Source: Cornus controversa (lineage: Eukaryota > Streptophyta > Magnoliopsida > Cornales > Cornaceae). Taken from it: a stretch of DNA of 64,000 nucleotides. The stretch covers positions 50,269,755-50,333,754 of the forward strand of contig CM048853.1 of the NCBI GenBank assembly GCA_026545225.1, written 5' to 3'. The position numbers and the translations under genes were made by a program. Below are positions 61,845 through 64,000 of the stretch, piece by piece (the stretch's first letter is position 1; each line of letters starts with the position of its first letter). The notes beneath the pieces were generated by a model. That model searched no databases and had not been told where the DNA came from. It worked only from the letters and a program-made list of their open reading frames with translations.

Positions 61845-63400
61845 GATTAGTAAAGGCCAAAAACCTTTAACTTAATTTACAAACACTACTGGTGAACTCT
61901 TTTGATGGAGCTGATTCAACCAAACTTATGGTGATACGCAAACTGCAGTTCTCACATGTTCAGATCCGTAGGCTGCAGGCTGCATAATCCAGTTACATTC
62001 ACTGGATTAGAATCAAGAAAAATATACAAGATGTTTTTAACAACCAAAAAGGGATATCAAAGCAGCAGCAACAGAAACAGAAAATCCAAAAGAAGTATAC
62101 CTAACAACAAAGTTGAGGTGAATCCATAATTTACTTTTCAGCAAAGATCATAGTGTGAACCTACCTCAGTTCTGGCCTGTTGGGTGACAATATACTGTCA
62201 ATGGAGGTCATAATAGTTTTTGAATCGCATGCCAATTCAGACAAAGATGTCTGAAATGATGATGCTAATAATTAGACCAGTTTCAATGTTTATTATTTTT
62301 TATAAAAACATTAGCAGCTAAATAACAAATTCTGACCTATTAGATGGGAAATTTAATATTGTACATAAAAAATAAAACACAATATAGAATAAGGCTTAGG
62401 GATTACCAAATATAAGCGTGTGATTTATTACAATAGTTGTCCGGAATTTTAAATCAATATGAATAAAGAATTGCAAGAACCTCCCTCAGTTCTACATTCC
62501 CCTGATAACAGCGTAGCAACAAAACCTGTGATCTCTTATCATTCAAAATAGTCAAACTTGAGAGATAAATAGAGACATATGTGCATAAACATTTCTTTAT
62601 TACAAAAGACTCGTGTTCTCTCTTCCCCAGTTGACACCCAAATAAGAGGTAAAACCTTTAAACTATGGACCACGTAGAATATGATGAAAAGCTACGAATC
62701 AAAATTGCATAAACAAATGCATCAAAAATAAGAAAAACGGAAAATTCTTGTGAACCTCACATATCACAAGCAATAATAAAAAAAAAAAACCAATACCTTA
62801 TTCTGCTACCTTCCGTGCAACTTCGTTTGGAATAAATTTACACAACACTGAACCTCGAGAACGATGAAAAAATGGCATCTTTAACAGTCGCAGATAACCG
62901 AAAACGCCAATGGATTGAACTTTCGCGGCAATCTGTAATGACTACAGAAACTGAACAGCACTCGCGAACGAGTCCTCTTTGTTCGTCTTCAAAGACGAAC
63001 CCATCAAAACGCACAGAGATTGCGGACATTGTTGGTTCTCAAAATTACTCTTTTTGGAGCGAATTTGGCATTTTTTCATTGTTTCAAAATTTATGATATA
63101 AAGCTCTGCTGCTTCGTAGATGATTGTTTGATTATATGTTACTGCAATCATGGCGGCGACAAAAGGCCTAAAGATTACAGTACAATTTCTGAACGATTTT
63201 ATTGAAATTGAGAACAATTGAAGTATGAATTGATATGATATGAACAATAACAAGTAGATGAAAACGTTGGAGGCTGATTCAGCACGAAATATTGCAATTT
63301 CGTTCAATAACAAGCAGAATTCTAGGGTTTTGTAATCATAAATGTTTATGGTTAATTGATGGATATCATGAACTTATGTACCAAATCTAACTTCAACTCT
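61845..63400 (-). promoter_or_regulatory. MATE leader and promoter region
   Basis: Lies upstream of the MATE start on the - strand. Several donor-like and acceptor-like sites (for example 'gag^gtaggt' at about 62164) suggest that the leader is spliced, but I cannot fix its exons. A + strand frame at 62872-63096 (74 codons, starts MASLTVADNRKRQ) overlaps this region. It has no recognisable family and may be a divergent transcript or chance. Confidence 0.35.
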
Positions 63401-63469
63401 GAAAAGAAATAGTTAGGGCAATTATAAGTTTTAACGGTTTATACCCAAAATAAAATAAAAAAGGAAAAA

Positions 63470-64000
63470 ATTCATAAAACGAATTCTAGTATTAAAAATT
63501 CTCATAAAATTTTTCTATAATAAAAAAATCAAGCAATTTGTCCCCTCCCATTAGTTTTCCGTTGAAATTAATGGAGAAGATACACGTGCATCTCACATGA
63601 ACGGTTAAATAGTGTATAAATGACTAAATTACACATGATGCATCTGTTAAAATTAAAAGGACTAAAATACCTTTATAGTAAGGAGGGTTTTATGAGAATT
63701 TTTTATAGTAGATGATGGTTTTATGAGAATTTTTTTATAGTAGAGTGGGATTTTATGATTTTAACTCAGTTAAGAAGAAACCTTCATCTACTTTCTAATT
63801 TTTTCAAATTGTCTGTTCGTAAAGGGTACATCCGTCATTTACAAATAACATTTTTTATGAATTTATTTTATTAAATAAAGGAAGGATATTTTGTTATCAA
63901 ATTGATAGAATCGTTTAATTTTGTCCTTATATGAAAAAAATTGACGATAAGAGTTTTTGAAAATTCAAGGGATTTTATGAGAATTTTTGATAATAGAAGG
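63470..64000. repeat. Recurrent 'ttttatgagaattttt' motif, possible TIR relic
   Basis: The motif occurs in inverse form near 63500 and directly near 63690, 63718 and 63975, each followed by 'atagtaga' or a close variant. The inverted pair spans about 250 bp. The right end of any element lies outside the window. Confidence 0.4.

Noticed and set aside
1..64000. CRISPR arrays, bacterial operons, prophage
   Set aside because: The tandem repeats have no uniform spacer structure, and all recognisable genes are spliced plant nuclear genes.

Overview
This is AT-rich nuclear DNA of a flowering plant, almost certainly a eudicot. GT-AG introns, plant-only gene families and eudicot-type transposons (TRIM/Cassandra, hAT, Tourist and Mutator MITEs, SIRE-like Copia) all point that way. 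I cannot name the species. I support four protein-coding genes. Three are on the + strand: a CESA3-type cellulose synthase (15646-24544, 14 coding exons, 1083 aa), a chloroplast RbcX2-type Rubisco assembly chaperone (26034-27734, 5 exons, 225 aa) and an ankyrin plus tandem-CCCH zinc finger protein (37304-39490, one coding exon, 728 aa, with a 1.3 kb leader intron). One is on the - strand: a MATE transporter of the FRD3/DTX42 group (61844 down to 41883, 13 exons, 529 aa). The zinc finger and MATE genes converge. The four act in different pathways (cell wall, chloroplast, stress signalling, organic-acid transport) and nothing suggests they work together.

Region by region. 1-5.7 kb is transposon-derived: a probable LTR, a hAT MITE, and a foldback element holding a nested Tourist MITE. 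5.7-15.6 kb is the CESA3 upstream region. It carries two direct copies of the CESA3 promoter/leader (5711-7952 and 14178-15231), separated by repeat-rich DNA and an intact 569 bp TRIM retrotransposon (13519-14087). CESA3 follows, with a decayed L1-type reverse transcriptase relic in intron 12. After RBCX2 come a Tourist element, a foldback element with a satellite-like core, and a Mutator-type MITE with a perfect 9 bp target duplication. 31.2-35.2 kb is mostly featureless. The MATE gene is about 20 kb long because at least 10 kb of insertions sit in its introns: a SIRE-like Copia element (44048-52094, intron 8, antisense to the gene), a hAT element (52661-53583, intron 7), and a hAT element (56477-57859, intron 4) into which a multi-copy Cassandra array with three 5S-rRNA-like boxes was later inserted.

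The observations most worth following are: (i) the displaced second copy of the CESA3 promoter/leader; (ii) two TRIM families in the same window that share nearly the same 70 bp internal region and LTR framework but differ in the central LTR module, which is 5S-like in one and unrelated in the other; and (iii) the expanded Cassandra array nested in a hAT element inside a transporter intron. Splice sites were read by eye and checked for phase. I ran no alignments or searches.
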